DNA of 64,000 bases, from NCBI GenBank assembly GCA_963731105.1, contig CAVSUM010000010.1, forward strand, positions 372,001-436,000, written 5' to 3'. The notes beneath the pieces were generated by a model. That model worked only from the letters and a program-made list of their open reading frames with translations. It was not told where the DNA came from and searched no databases. The stretch comes from RPQJ01 sp963731105 (lineage in GTDB: Bacteria; Pseudomonadota; Gammaproteobacteria; Steroidobacterales; Steroidobacteraceae). The translations under genes and the position numbers were made by a program. Shown here piece after piece: positions 38,587-48,210 of the stretch (within the stretch, counting starts at the first letter, position 1; each line of letters starts with the position of its first letter).

Positions 38587-40664
38587 ATGTCGCACCGTCT
38601 GCCCGGACCATTCCTCGCGCTGTCTGCCGCCCTGCTCGTCATCGCCCCGGTCGCGACCCGCGCCGACGAGGGCATGTGGACCTTCGACAACTTCCCGGCG
38701 TCGGCCGTGAACAAGAAGTTCGGCGTCGACATCACGCCGGCCTGGCTCGACCACGTCCGCAAGTCCACCGTGCGGCTGTCCGGTTGCACGGCGTCGTTCG
38801 TCTCGCCCGAAGGCCTGACACTCACCAACCATCACTGCGTCGAGTCGTGCCTCGCGCAGTTGTCGAAGCCCGGCCAGGACCGCCAGAAGGACGGCTTCGT
38901 CGCCGCGTCCCGCGCCGAGGAACTGCGCTGCCCGACGCAGAACGCCGACGTGCTGACGGGCATCGAGAACATCACGGCCAAGGTCAACGCCGCCACCGCG
39001 GGCATGGACGACAAGACCGCCGGCGACGTGCGTCGCAAGACCCTGACCCAGATCGAGCAGGCCTGCGAGCAGGCCGCCGGCACCGCGGACCCGCGCCGCT
39101 GCGAGACGGTCAAGCTCTACAAGGGCGGCCAGTACTTCCTCTACCAGTACAAGCGTTACGACGACGTGCGCATCGTGTTCGCGCCCGAAACCGACATCGG
39201 GGCGTTCGGCGGCGACCCGGACAATTTCCAGTTCCCGCGCTGGTCGCTCGACATGGGCCTGCTGCGCGTCTACGAAAATGGCAAGCCGGCGACGACGCCG
39301 AACTTCCTGACCATCGACTGGACCGGCCCGGACGCCAACGAGCCGGTGTTCGTGCCGGGCCACCCGGGCTCCACCGACCGCCAGCTCACCGTCGCCCAGC
39401 TCGAAGCCCTGCGCGCATCGCTGCCGGCGTGGCTGCTGCGCGCGGGCGAGCAGCGCGGGCGACTCATCCAGTTCGCGCAGGGCGGCGAGGAGAACGCGCG
39501 CAAGGCAGGCGAGCCGCTCAACAATCTCGAGAACGGCATCAAGGTGCGCCGCAAGCAGATGGACGCGCTGCTCGACCCGGCGCTGATGGCACAGAAGGCG
39601 CGCGACGAAGCCGACCTGCGTGCCAAGGCCGGCCTCGCCGGCCCGCAGGATCCGTGGGAGCAGACCGCGCGCGCCACCCGCGTTTCCCAGGACATCGCCC
39701 TGCCTTACGGTTATCTCGAAGGCCCGGCAGGCGATGGCGGTGGGGTTCAACAGCGCGCTGTTCCGCTACGCCCGCACGCTGGTGCGCGGCGCTGCCGAGC
39801 GGCCGAAGCCGAGCGACGAACGGCTGCGCGAGTTCCGCGACACGGCGCTGCCGCTCGTGGAGCGTCGCCTGCTGGCCGACGTGCCGGTGTATCCCGACGT
39901 CGAGGAAATCGCTGTCGCTGGGCCTGATGCGCATGCGCGAGCTGCTCGGCCCCGATCATCCGGTGGTGACGCAGCTGATGCGCACCAGCTCACCCGAGGC
40001 GCTGGCCCGCGAGCTCGTGACGAGGACGCGCCTTGCGGACGCCGCCTATCGCCGGCAGCTGTGGGAGGGTGGTGCCGCCGCCGTCGCGGCGTCCGACGAC
40101 CCGATGATCCGTCTCGCTGCCGCCGTGGATCAGGAGGCGCGTGCGATCCGCAAGCGCTACGAGGACGAGGTCGAGGCGCCGACCGACGCCGCCGCGGAGC
40201 GCATCGCGGCCGCACGGTTTGCGGCGTATGGCACCAGCGTCTATCCCGACGCGACCTTCACGCTGCGCCTCAATCCCGGCACCGTGCAGGGTTGGGACGA
40301 AGCCGGCAGCCCGGTGCCGCCGTTCGCCTACCTCGAGCGCATGTACGAGCGCGCCACCGGCGCGGAGCCGTTCCGCGTGCCGGAGCGCTGGCTGCAGGCC
40401 AAGGCCAAGCTCGATCCGAAGACGCCGTTCACCGTGTCGACCAACAACGACATCGTCGGCGGCAATTCGGGCAGCCCGCTGGTGGATGCGCAGGGCCGGC
40501 TGGTGGGCCTGATGTTCGACGGCAACATCCACTCGATCTCGGGTTCCTACTGGTTCGACACGGCGAAGAACCGTGCCATCGCCGTGCACCCGGCGATCAT
40601 GAAAGCGGCGTTGACCCAGGTCTACGACGCCGGCTGGATCGCGCGCGAACTCGGCCTGAAGTGA
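38587..40664 (+). CDS. Family S46 dipeptidyl-peptidase (two frameshifts)
   Basis: About 692 residues with a signal peptide ending at ATRADEG. S46 enzymes (DPP7/DPP11) are periplasmic serine exopeptidases that remove N-terminal dipeptides. The triad is visible: His in LTLTNHHCV near residue 83, Asp in FGGDPDNFQFPRWSLD near 212 and Ser in DIVGGNSGSPLVD near 625. Single-base insertions at about 39724 (GGCCCGG for GGCCGG) and 39907 (GAAATCG for GAATCG) break the frame. Repairing both gives a continuous family-length protein. It is 10 bases from the next gene and probably co-transcribed. Confidence 0.9.
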
Positions 40665-40674
40665 GGATCCGCAG

Positions 40675-42296
40675 ATGAAGCAGCTCTCCGGCGCGGACAC
40701 GATGTTCCTGCAGTTCGAGCACGGCAACAATTTCATGCACGTGGCCTCGCTGGCGATCTACGATCCGGCGACCGCGCCGGGCGGCCGCGTGCGCTTCAAG
40801 GACGTGCTGCGTTTCTTCGCGGCGCGCGTCGAGCAGTTCCCGCAGTTCCGCCGCCGGCTGGCGAGCGTGCCGCTGTCGCTCGACCGGCCGTACTGGGTCG
40901 AGGACTCGGCCATCGACGTCGAGTTCCACGTGCGCCACATCGCGTTGCCGCAGCCGGGCGACTGGCGGCAGCTGTGCATCCAGGTGGCGCGCCTGCACTC
41001 GCGGCCGCTCGATCGCAGCAAGCCGCTGTGGGAGGCCTACATCATCGAGGGCCTGCACAACGTCGAAGGCGTGCCGGCCGGCAGCTTCGCGCTGTACACC
41101 AAGATGCACCACGCGATCATCGACGGCGAGTCGGGCACCGAGTTGCTCAAGGCGCTGCACTCGCTCACGCCGGAGGCGGTCGAGGATGACGACGGTCCGG
41201 TGGGCGGGTTCACCGCCGACCGCGAACCGAGTCTCGCGGAGCTGTATTCGCGCGCCGTGCTGCAGAACGTGGAAAGGCTGCCGTCGCTGGCACGCTTCTC
41301 GTTCGACACCGTGCGTCGCCTGGGATCGCTGGGTGCCGAGGCGGTCGGCAATCTGCCGGAGCTGCGCACCCGACTGGTCCCCCAGTTGAAGACCCTGTTG
41401 TCGGGCGACCTGAGCCCGCTGCTGTCCAGGCTGCCGCCCCAGACGCGTTTCAGCGGCAACGTCTCGGCGCACCGGGTGTTCGAGGCGGTCGGACTGCCGT
41501 TCGCCGAGTTGCAGGCCGTCCGTCGGCAGGCAGGCACCGGCACCATCAATGACCTGTTCCTGTGCATCGTCGGTGGCGCGCTGAACCGCTATCTCGACGA
41601 CAAGGGTGAGCTGCCCGACTCGTCGATGGTCGCAATGGTCCCGATGACGCTGCGTGGCGAGGAAAAGGGCGGCGACCGAGGCAACCAGGTGGGCTTCACG
41701 CTGATGCCGGTGCACTCGGACATCGCCGATCCGCTGGAGCGGCTGCACGCCATCAACCAGAGCGCACAGACCTCGAAGCGGGTCAGCGACGCGGTCGGCA
41801 AGGAGCTGGCGCGCGACCTGCTCGAGTACCTGCCGACGCCGATCAGCCGCACGCTGCTGCGCAACGTCAAGCTGCCGGGCATCGGGCTGATCGTGTCGAA
41901 CGTACGCGGCCCCGACGCGCCGTTGTACATGGCAGGCGCGCAGCTCGTGAACTACTCGCCCATCAGCATTCCCATCGACGGGCTTGGCCTGAACGTCACG
42001 GGTTTCAGCTGCGCCGGCACGATGTGGATCTGTGCCGTCTCCTGCCGCGAGATGATGCCCGACCCGGCATTCTTCGCCGAGTGCCTGCGCAGCAGCTTCG
42101 AGGAATTGAAGCAAGCTGCAGCGCGGCATGCGAAGCCATCGAGGCCGCGGCCGAAGCTGCGGTCGCCAAGCCGGGCAAGGCGCGGCGCGCGGCCGGCAAA
42201 CGCCCGGTCAAGCACGCGGCGGCCAAGGCTCCGGCTCCGGCGCGCAAGCGTGCCGCCAAGCCGCGGCGCAAGGCGGCCGCTGCCGCGCGGGACTGA
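40675..42296 (+). CDS. Wax ester synthase / diacylglycerol acyltransferase (frameshifted tail)
   Basis: About 540 residues of the WS/DGAT family, which makes wax esters or triacylglycerol from acyl-CoA. N-terminal LSGADTMFLQFEHGNNFMHV and the catalytic HHxxxDG motif (KMHHAIIDGESG, near residue 145) are clear. The C-terminal half has VSNVRGPDAPLYMAGAQL. A frameshift near 42127 breaks the frame. After repair the protein ends in a Lys/Ala/Pro-rich tail (AVAKPGKARRAAGKRPVKHA then AAKAPAPARKRAAKPRRKAA). Unrepaired, the frame would run into mnmG, which is an artefact. Confidence 0.88.
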
Positions 42297-42317
42297 CGCT
42301 TGCGCACCGGCGACGTC

Positions 42318-42683
42318 ATGCCGGGGCCACTCCGCTCGGCGCTGGTGCGACTGCTCGGCGACGCGATCGACGACGTCGAAGTGGTGGAGCACTCGTGGTA
42401 CGCGCGCCTGCATTGCGGAGCGCGCGCCACCACGCGGCGCAACCGCATCCTGCTCGCGGGCTCGGCCGCCGAGTTCTTCGCCGATCCGGCGCTGGTGCTG
42501 CACGAATACTTCCACGTGCTGCGGCAGTGGAACACCGGCAGGCTCAGCCTCGGCCGCTACCTGCGCGAATGGTTGCGGCGCGGCTACTGGCGCAATCGCT
42601 ACGAGCACCAGGCGCGGCGCTACGCCCGCATGCAACTGCCGGCGCTGCTGGCCCTGCTCGGCCCGGACCGCGATACCATCTGA
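42318..42683 (+). CDS. Small HExxH putative metalloprotein
   Basis: 121 residues from the ATG at 42318; a TTG at 42300 would add six. It contains ALVLHEYFHVLRQWNTG, an HExxH zinc motif, and a downstream Glu in RNRYEHQARRYA that could be the third ligand. The surrounding ILLAGSAAEFFADP and RYLREWLRRGYWRN segments are helical and Arg/Trp-rich. There is no signal peptide. No family is named with confidence. It sits just before mnmG. Confidence 0.65.
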   Translation: MPGPLRSALVRLLGDAIDDVEVVEHSWYARLHCGARATTRRNRILLAGSAAEFFADPALVLHEYFHVLRQWNTGRLSLGRYLREWLRRGYWRNRYEHQARRYARMQLPALLALLGPDRDTI

Positions 42684-42687
42684 GCCG

Positions 42688-44628
42688 ATGCAGACCGGGC
42701 GGCCAATTCGACGTGATCGTGGTGGGTGGCGGCCATGCCGGCACCGAGGCCGCACTGGCCGCGGCGCGCATGGGCTGCCGCACGCTGCTGGTCACGCAGA
42801 ACATCGAGGCGCTCGGCCAGATGAGCTGCAACCCGGCGATCGGCGGCATCGGCAAGGGCCACCTGGTCAAGGAGATCGACGCGCTTGGCGGCGCGATGGC
42901 GCGGGCCATCGACCACGCCGGCATCCAGTTCCGCACCCTCAACGCCAGCAAGGGGCCGGCGGTGCGGGCCACGCGTGCCCAGGCCGACCGCCAGCTGTAC
43001 AAGCGGGCCATCCGCGGCCTGCTCGAGAACCAGCCGAACCTCACGCTGTTCCAGCAGGAAGTGGCCGATCTGCAGCTCGAGGGCGGGCGCGTGGCCGGCG
43101 TAGTCACGCGGGCCGGGGTCGAGTTCCGCGCCCGCACCGTCGTGCTGACGGTCGGCACCTTCCTCGGCGGGCGCATCCACATCGGGCTCGATCAGTACGC
43201 GGGCGGACGGGCCGGCGACCCGCCGTCGAACCAGCTCGCCGAGAAGTTGCGGGCGCTGCCGTTCCGTGTCGGGCGACTGAAGACCGGCACGCCGCCGCGC
43301 ATCGACGGCCGCAGCATCGACTACACCGGCCTGCAGGTGCAACCGGGCGACGAGCCGGTGCCGGTGTTCTCGTATCTCGGGCTGCGCGCCGATCATCCAC
43401 GGCAGGTCTGCTGCCACCTCACGGCCACCAACGAGCGCACGCACGAGCTGATCCGCGCGGCGACCGACCGCTCGCCGATGTTCACCGGCGTGATCGAGGG
43501 CGTCGGCCCGCGCTATTGCCCGTCGGTCGAGGACAAGGTGGTGCGCTTCGCCGACAAGGCCTCGCACCAGGTCTTCATCGAGCCCGAGGGCCTCGACACG
43601 CACGAGGTGTACCCGAACGGCATTTCCACCAGCCTGCCGTTCGACGTGCAGCAGGCATTCGTGCACAGCATCCGCGGCTTCGAGCGTGCGCACATCACGC
43701 GGCCGGGCTACGCGATCGAGTACGACTTCTTCGACCCGCGCGACCTTGCGCCCACGCTCGAGACGCGGCACGTGCCGGGCCTCTACTTCGCGGGCCAGAT
43801 CAACGGCACCACGGGCTACGAGGAAGCCGCGGCCCAGGGCCTCGTCGCGGGCATCAATGCGGCGCGGGCCGTGCAGGAGCGCGAGCCGTGGTGGCCGCGC
43901 CGCAGCGACGCCTACCTCGGCGTGCTGATCGACGACCTGATCACGCGCGGTGCGCCCGAGCCGTACCGCATGTTCACCAGCCGCGCCGAGTACCGCCTGA
44001 CGCTGCGCGAGGACAACGCCGACCTGCGGCTGACACCGGTCGGACGCGAGCTGGGCCTCATCGACGACGAGCGCTGGCGGTTCTTCGAGGCCAAGCGCAG
44101 CGCTGTGGACGAGGAGTTGCAGCGCCTGCAGCAGGCCTGGGTGCGACCGGACACCGAGGCAGGCATACGAGCCGAGCAGCGGTTCGGCGCGTTGTCGCGC
44201 GAGCAGCGTGCGCTCGACCTGCTGCGGCGACCGGAGGTGTCGTACGCAAGCGCTCGCCGAGGTTGTCGGTGACGGCGCGACCGAGTGGCGCTCAGACGAA
44301 CGGCTGGCCGTGCAGGTGCCGCTGCAGGTCGACGTGCAGGCGAAGTACCGCGGCTACATCGAGCGGCAGCACGAGGAGATCGAGCGGCAGCGTCGCCACG
44401 AAGAGACGCCGTTGCCGACCGGGTTCGATTTCGCGGCGGTGCGCGGCCTGTCGAACGAGGTACGGCAGCGACTCGCCCAGCACCAGCCCGGCCACGCTCG
44501 GGCAGGCGGCACGCATCCCGGGCGTGACCCCGGCGGCGGTCTCGCTGCTGCTGGTGCACCTGAAGCGGCGCGACGCCGGCAGCGGCCGCGCCGCCGCGTA
44601 CTGCACAAGGACCCTGATCCCATGCTGA
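42688..44628 (+). CDS. mnmG: tRNA modification FAD enzyme MnmG (three frameshifts)
   Basis: About 646 residues, partner of MnmE. The FAD motif is FDVIVVGGGHAGTEAALAAARMG, then NIEALGQMSCNPAIGGIGKGHLVKEIDALGG, TVGTFLGGRIHIGL, MFTSRAEYRLTLREDNAD and the C-terminal LSNEVRQRLAQHQP...RIPGVTPAAVSLLLVHLKRR. Frame breaks of +1 occur near 42700, 44246 (GCAAGCG for GCAGCG) and 44491 (CAGCCCGG for CAGCCGG). A total length divisible by three fits exactly three insertions. The usual downstream rsmG-parA-parB genes are absent. Confidence 0.93.
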   Translation: MQTGRPIRRDRGGWRPCRHRGRTGRGAHGLPHAAGHAEHRGARPDELQPGDRRHRQGPPGQGDRRAWRRDGAGHRPRRHPVPHPQRQQGAGGAGHACPGRPPAVQAGHPRPAREPAEPHAVPAGSGRSAARGRARGRRSHAGRGRVPRPHRRADGRHLPRRAHPHRARSVRGRTGRRPAVEPARREVAGAAVPCRATEDRHAAAHRRPQHRLHRPAGATGRRAGAGVLVSRAARRSSTAGLLPPHGHQRAHARADPRGDRPLADVHRRDRGRRPALLPVGRGQGGALRRQGLAPGLHRARGPRHARGVPERHFHQPAVRRAAGIRAQHPRLRACAHHAAGLRDRVRLLRPARPCAHARDAARAGPLLRGPDQRHHGLRGSRGPGPRRGHQCGAGRAGARAVVAAPQRRLPRRADRRPDHARCARAVPHVHQPRRVPPDAARGQRRPAADTGRTRAGPHRRRALAVLRGQAQRCGRGVAAPAAGLGATGHRGRHTSRAAVRRVVARAACARPAAATGGVVRKRSPRLSVTARPSGAQTNGWPCRCRCRSTCRRSTAATSSGSTRRSSGSVATKRRRCRPGSISRRCAACRTRYGSDSPSTSPATLGQAARIPGVTPAAVSLLLVHLKRRDAGSGRAAAYCTRTLIPC

Positions 44629-46283
44629 TGTTCACTCGCAGCCTCGGCTCGCAGCTGCGCACCGTCGCCATCACGCTGGCGCTCGCGTCACTGGTCGCCT
44701 GCGGGGGCGGCAAGCCGGCGCCCGGTGCTGCGTCCAACGCGCAGTCCGCCGTGACTGCCGACCCGACCACGCTGCGTCGCGGCAACGGCCCGGAGCCCGA
44801 GACGCTCGACCCGCAGCGTGCACGTACCGATTCGGCGTTCAACATCCTCCGCGACCTGTTCGAGGGCCTGACCGCGGTGGGCCCGGACGGCGGTGCCGTG
44901 CCCGCGGCCGCTGAGTCGTGGACCGTCAGCGCCGACGGTCTCGAGTACACGTTCCGGCTGCGCGATGGGCTGCGCTGGTCGAACGGCGATCCGGTCCGCG
45001 CGTCCGAGTTCGTGGCCGGCATGCAGCGGCTGGTGGACCCGGCCACGGCCTCGCCCTATGCACAAGTGTTCGAGCCGGTGGTCAACGCGGCGGCCATCGT
45101 GCGCGGCGAGCAGCCCGTCGACACGCTCGGCGTCAGCGCGCCCGACGACCGCACCGTAGTGATCCGGCTCGTCAATCCGGCGCCCTACCTGCTCGGGCTG
45201 CTGGCGCAGCCGGGCACGTTCCCGGTGCACGGGCCGTCGCTGGCCCAGCACGGCACGGAGTACGCGCGTCCGGGCCGCCTGGTGTCGAACGGCGCGTTCG
45301 TGCTGCGCGACTGGGTGGTCGGCTCGCAGGTCGTCGCCGAGCGCAACAGCCACTACTGGAACGACCGGCCAACCGCATCTCGCACGTGCAATACCTGCAC
45401 CACGCCGACACCGGCACCGAGTTCCGCCAGTACCGCGCCGGCGAGCTGGACGTGACGCACGTCGTGCCGCCGCAGCAGTTCGCGTGGATCAAGGCCAACC
45501 TGCCCGGCGAGCTGCACGTGTCGCCGCAGCTCAGCGTCTATTACTACGGCTTCAACCTCACGCAGCCGCCATTCAAGGACAACCCGGGCCTTCGTCGCGC
45601 CTTGTCGCTGGTGATCGACCGTGAACGCCTCACCAATGCCGTGACCGGTCGCGGCGAAGCGCCGGCGTACGGCTGGGTGCCGCGGGGCGCGGCGAACTAC
45701 ACGCCGCAGCAGTTCGACTACGCGTCGAAGACCATACGCCGAACGGGTCGCCGAGGCGCGCGAGCTGTACGCCCGCGCCGGATACTCTGCGGAGCGGCCG
45801 CTCAAGGTCGACATCCGCTACAACTCCGGCGAGGAGCACAACCGGCTCGCCGTGGCGATCGCCGCCATGTGGAAGGAGGCGCTCGGCGTCGAGACGACCC
45901 TGTACGCCGAGGAGTTCCGCGCGCTGCTGCAGAGCATCCAGGCGCGCAAGGACACGCAGGTGTTCCGCTCGAGCTGGGTCGGCGACTACAACGACGCCTA
46001 CACGTTCGCCCAGCTGCTGCAGACCGACTTCGGCATCAACCTCACAGGCTACTCGAGCGCGCGTTACGACGGCCTGCTCGAGCAGGCCACCCGGCAGGGC
46101 GACCCCGTCCAGCGCCGCGCGCTGCTCGAGGAGGCGGAGCGGGTGATGCTGGCCGATCATCCCGTCCTGCCGATCTACTTCTACGTCAACAAGCACCTGG
46201 TGAAGCCCTACGTGTCGGGCTGGACCGACAACGTCATGAACGTGCAGTACAGCAAGGACCTCGCGCTGGCCGGCGGCGGCTGA
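44622..46283 (+). CDS. Oligopeptide-binding lipoprotein (SBP family 5), two frameshifts
   Basis: About 554 residues. The lipobox is SLVAC, then RRGNGPEPETLDPQRARTDS and ILRDLFEGLTAVGPDGGAVPAAAESWTVS, the family-5 start. Further matches are YTFRLRDGLRWSNGDPV, FNLTQPPFKDNPGLRRALSLVIDRE and YSSARYDGLLEQA. A missing G near 45370 and an extra A near 45741 break and restore the frame, so the length stays divisible by three. No permease or ATPase genes are adjacent. It may be an orphan receptor or use a transporter encoded elsewhere. Confidence 0.88.
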
Positions 46284-46386
46284 GTGGCCCGTCACATTTA
46301 ACGGGAGCCCCTGGCCGTTCGAAGTTGAGTCCGGGCGGTACCTTGCCAACATTGCCGCACCCGGGAAGTATTGCTGCCTCCAATCC

Positions 46387-46674
46387 ATGGTCTGGTTCGC
46401 CCTGTTCGCCTGCACCGCGTTTGGCCTGTGGTTCTGGCGCGAGTACCGCGTCCAGCAGCAGGACCTGCAGAGTGCCCATTCGCCGCTGCGTACCGGGGAG
46501 CGCTACATCGGCCAGGTGCTGACGCTCGACGGCGGCCTCAAGGACGGCACCGGTCACGTGAAGCTCGGTAACCGCCGCTGGGCACTGCGCGGCCCGGAAG
46601 TGCCGGCCGGCGCCCGCGTGCGGGTCACCGGCGTCGACGGCATGGTGCTGATCGTCGACCGCCTCCCCGGCTAG
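46387..46674 (+). CDS. Short NfeD-like protein
   Basis: A 95-residue protein with one N-terminal membrane span (MVWFALFACTAFGLWFWREY) and a C-terminal OB-fold of NfeD type (GQVLTLDGGLKDGTGHVKLG, RRWALRGPEVPAGARVRVTG, VDGMVLIVDRL). NfeD partners with stomatin/flotillin-like proteins in membrane microdomains. It is shorter than usual NfeD (fewer spans) and no stomatin gene is nearby. The ATG has no clear ribosome binding site. Confidence 0.72.
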   Translation: MVWFALFACTAFGLWFWREYRVQQQDLQSAHSPLRTGERYIGQVLTLDGGLKDGTGHVKLGNRRWALRGPEVPAGARVRVTGVDGMVLIVDRLPG

Positions 46675-46746
46675 GCCGCACGGAAACCGGCCGCCAGCGT
46701 CCGCCGAATTCTTCGCCGGGCGATCCTGCCCGCGCCGGAGCGTGCC

Positions 46747-47250
46747 ATGCCAGCTTTCTTCGACATCCCGGTGACCGGCATCGTCGGCGAACCTGACCTG
46801 CTCGGGCCGCTGCGCGGTCGCGTGGTACTGGTGGTCAACGTCGCGAGTCGCTGCGGCTACACGCCGCAGTACGCCGGACTGCAGCAACTCCATGAGGAGC
46901 TGGCCGGCGAAGGCTTCAGCGTGGTCGGCGTGCCCTGCAACCAGTTCGGCGCCCAGGAACCGGGTCGCGACGCCGAGATCCGCGACTTCTGCTCGACCCG
47001 CTACGACGTGACCTTTCCGCTGGCCGCCAAGCTCGAGGTCAACGGTCCCGGTCGTGCCGCCCTGTACCAGTGGCTGACCGACCCGGCACAGGGCTTTCCC
47101 GGCGACGTCGAGTGGAACTTCGAGAAGTTCCTGATCGGCCGCGACGGCAGGGTCGTGGCCCGCTATCCCGCCGGGACCCGCCCCGACGACAAGGGCCTGC
47201 TGGGGGATGTTGCGGCGGCCCTGGAAGTGCCCCGGCGCAGTGACTCGTGA
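46747..47250 (+). CDS. Glutathione peroxidase (Cys type)
   Basis: A 167-residue thioredoxin-fold peroxidase reducing hydroperoxides. The catalytic Cys is in VNVASRCGYTPQY (residue about 37), Gln in VGVPCNQFGAQEPG and Trp in VEWNFEKFLIGRDG. Cys replaces selenocysteine. There is no signal peptide, so it is cytoplasmic. Its last residues and the TGA stop lie at the edge of an inverted repeat shared with the convergent SIMPL gene. Confidence 0.94.
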   Translation: MPAFFDIPVTGIVGEPDLLGPLRGRVVLVVNVASRCGYTPQYAGLQQLHEELAGEGFSVVGVPCNQFGAQEPGRDAEIRDFCSTRYDVTFPLAAKLEVNGPGRAALYQWLTDPAQGFPGDVEWNFEKFLIGRDGRVVARYPAGTRPDDKGLLGDVAAALEVPRRSDS

Positions 47251-47335
47251 TTCGTGATTAATGATTAGTAAGAATGAACAATCACGGCTAGCTTCTTACT
47301 AGTCACCGAGTCATTAATCACCAGTCACTAACAAA
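47240..47335. repeat. GTGATTAATGATTAG inverted repeat between convergent genes
   Basis: The left arm (GTGACTCGTGATTCGTGATT, then AATGATTAGTAAG) and the reverse complement of the right arm (GTTAGTGACTGGTGATTAAT then GACTCGGTGACTAGTAAG) are imperfect copies with a short spacer. Both flanking genes take their stop codons from it. It is AT-rich relative to its surroundings and could fold into a bidirectional hairpin. Confidence 0.75.
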
Positions 47336-48042
47336 TCGTATTCGGCGCTGACGCTGGCGCTGAACTTCATCGCACCCGCCTGGTAGGTCTCCTCGGGCGG
47401 GGCCGCGGCCACGGCATCGGCCATCGCCATGGTGCGCCGGTACATCGGCATCGGCGGCGCCGCGCTCGAGCCGTTCAGGGTGCGCACCGCGCCCAGCTTC
47501 ACTCCAGCCGCGCGGGCCAGCACCTCGGCATTCTGCCGGGCGTCCTCGACCGCCTTGGCCATGGCTTCGCGCTCGAGCTGCTTGCGCCGACTCGAGTCGA
47601 GCGACGGGTCGCTGACCTGGTTGACGCCTGCGTCCACGGCCCGCTCGAGCAGGGGACCGAGCTGCTCGAGGTCGCGCACCTCGACCTGCACCTGCCGGCT
47701 GACGAGGTAGCCGAGCAGCACCCGCTTGCGGTCCTTCTCGTTCCAGCTGTACTCGGGTTGCACCTGCAGCCGGGTCGCGTTCACCAGCTTGGGGTCGATG
47801 CGCAGGTCGCGCGTCAGTGCCAGCACCTTGTCCACCGTGCGGGCCACGTCGGCTCGCGCTTCCGCCATCGTCGGTTTGCGGGCCTCGACTCCCAGTGTGA
47901 CGTAGGCGAGGTCGGGCTCGGCGGAGATCTCCCCGCTGCCGGAGACGTTGACCGTGCGCGGCCGGGAATCGTCCGCGGCCTGGACGGCGATGGGGGCTAG
48001 CAGGACCAGCAGGCTGGCGAGCCAGGCGAGGCGTGGGGTCAT
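47314..48042 (-). CDS. SIMPL (DUF541) periplasmic protein
   Basis: A 242-residue exported protein. The signal peptide ends at AVQAADDS. The SIMPL pattern is RTVNVSGSGEISAEPDLAYV, LGVEARKPTMAEARADVART and QPEYSWNEKDRKRVLLGYLV. The C-terminal MKFSASVSAEYDL is typical. The final five residues and TAA come from the intergenic repeat. E. coli YggE of this family lowers oxidative stress. The biochemical function is not settled. It is convergent with the peroxidase gene. Confidence 0.87.
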   Translation of the reverse strand: MTPRLAWLASLLVLLAPIAVQAADDSRPRTVNVSGSGEISAEPDLAYVTLGVEARKPTMAEARADVARTVDKVLALTRDLRIDPKLVNATRLQVQPEYSWNEKDRKRVLLGYLVSRQVQVEVRDLEQLGPLLERAVDAGVNQVSDPSLDSSRRKQLEREAMAKAVEDARQNAEVLARAAGVKLGAVRTLNGSSAAPPMPMYRRTMAMADAVAAAPPEETYQAGAMKFSASVSAEYDLLVTGD

Positions 48043-48210
48043 GGGTGGGCTCCGTCGATGGCGGCAAGATTGACCAAGTGTATGCTGACCTTGAAACGGC
48101 CAGGCTCCGCAGGCGGGGTTCGCGGGGCTTTGGACGTGCGAAACGGTTTTGATTAACATGCCGGCCCTTCGGCCTTCGGGGAGAGGCCGCCGTCCCGCAT
48201 GGAGTTTGCA

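Noticed and set aside
40675..44628. An apparent 1317-residue fusion of wax-ester synthase with MnmG
   Set aside because: The frame leaves WS/DGAT coding near 42127 and passes over a separate gene and most of mnmG out of frame. Only its last part re-enters mnmG after two further indels.
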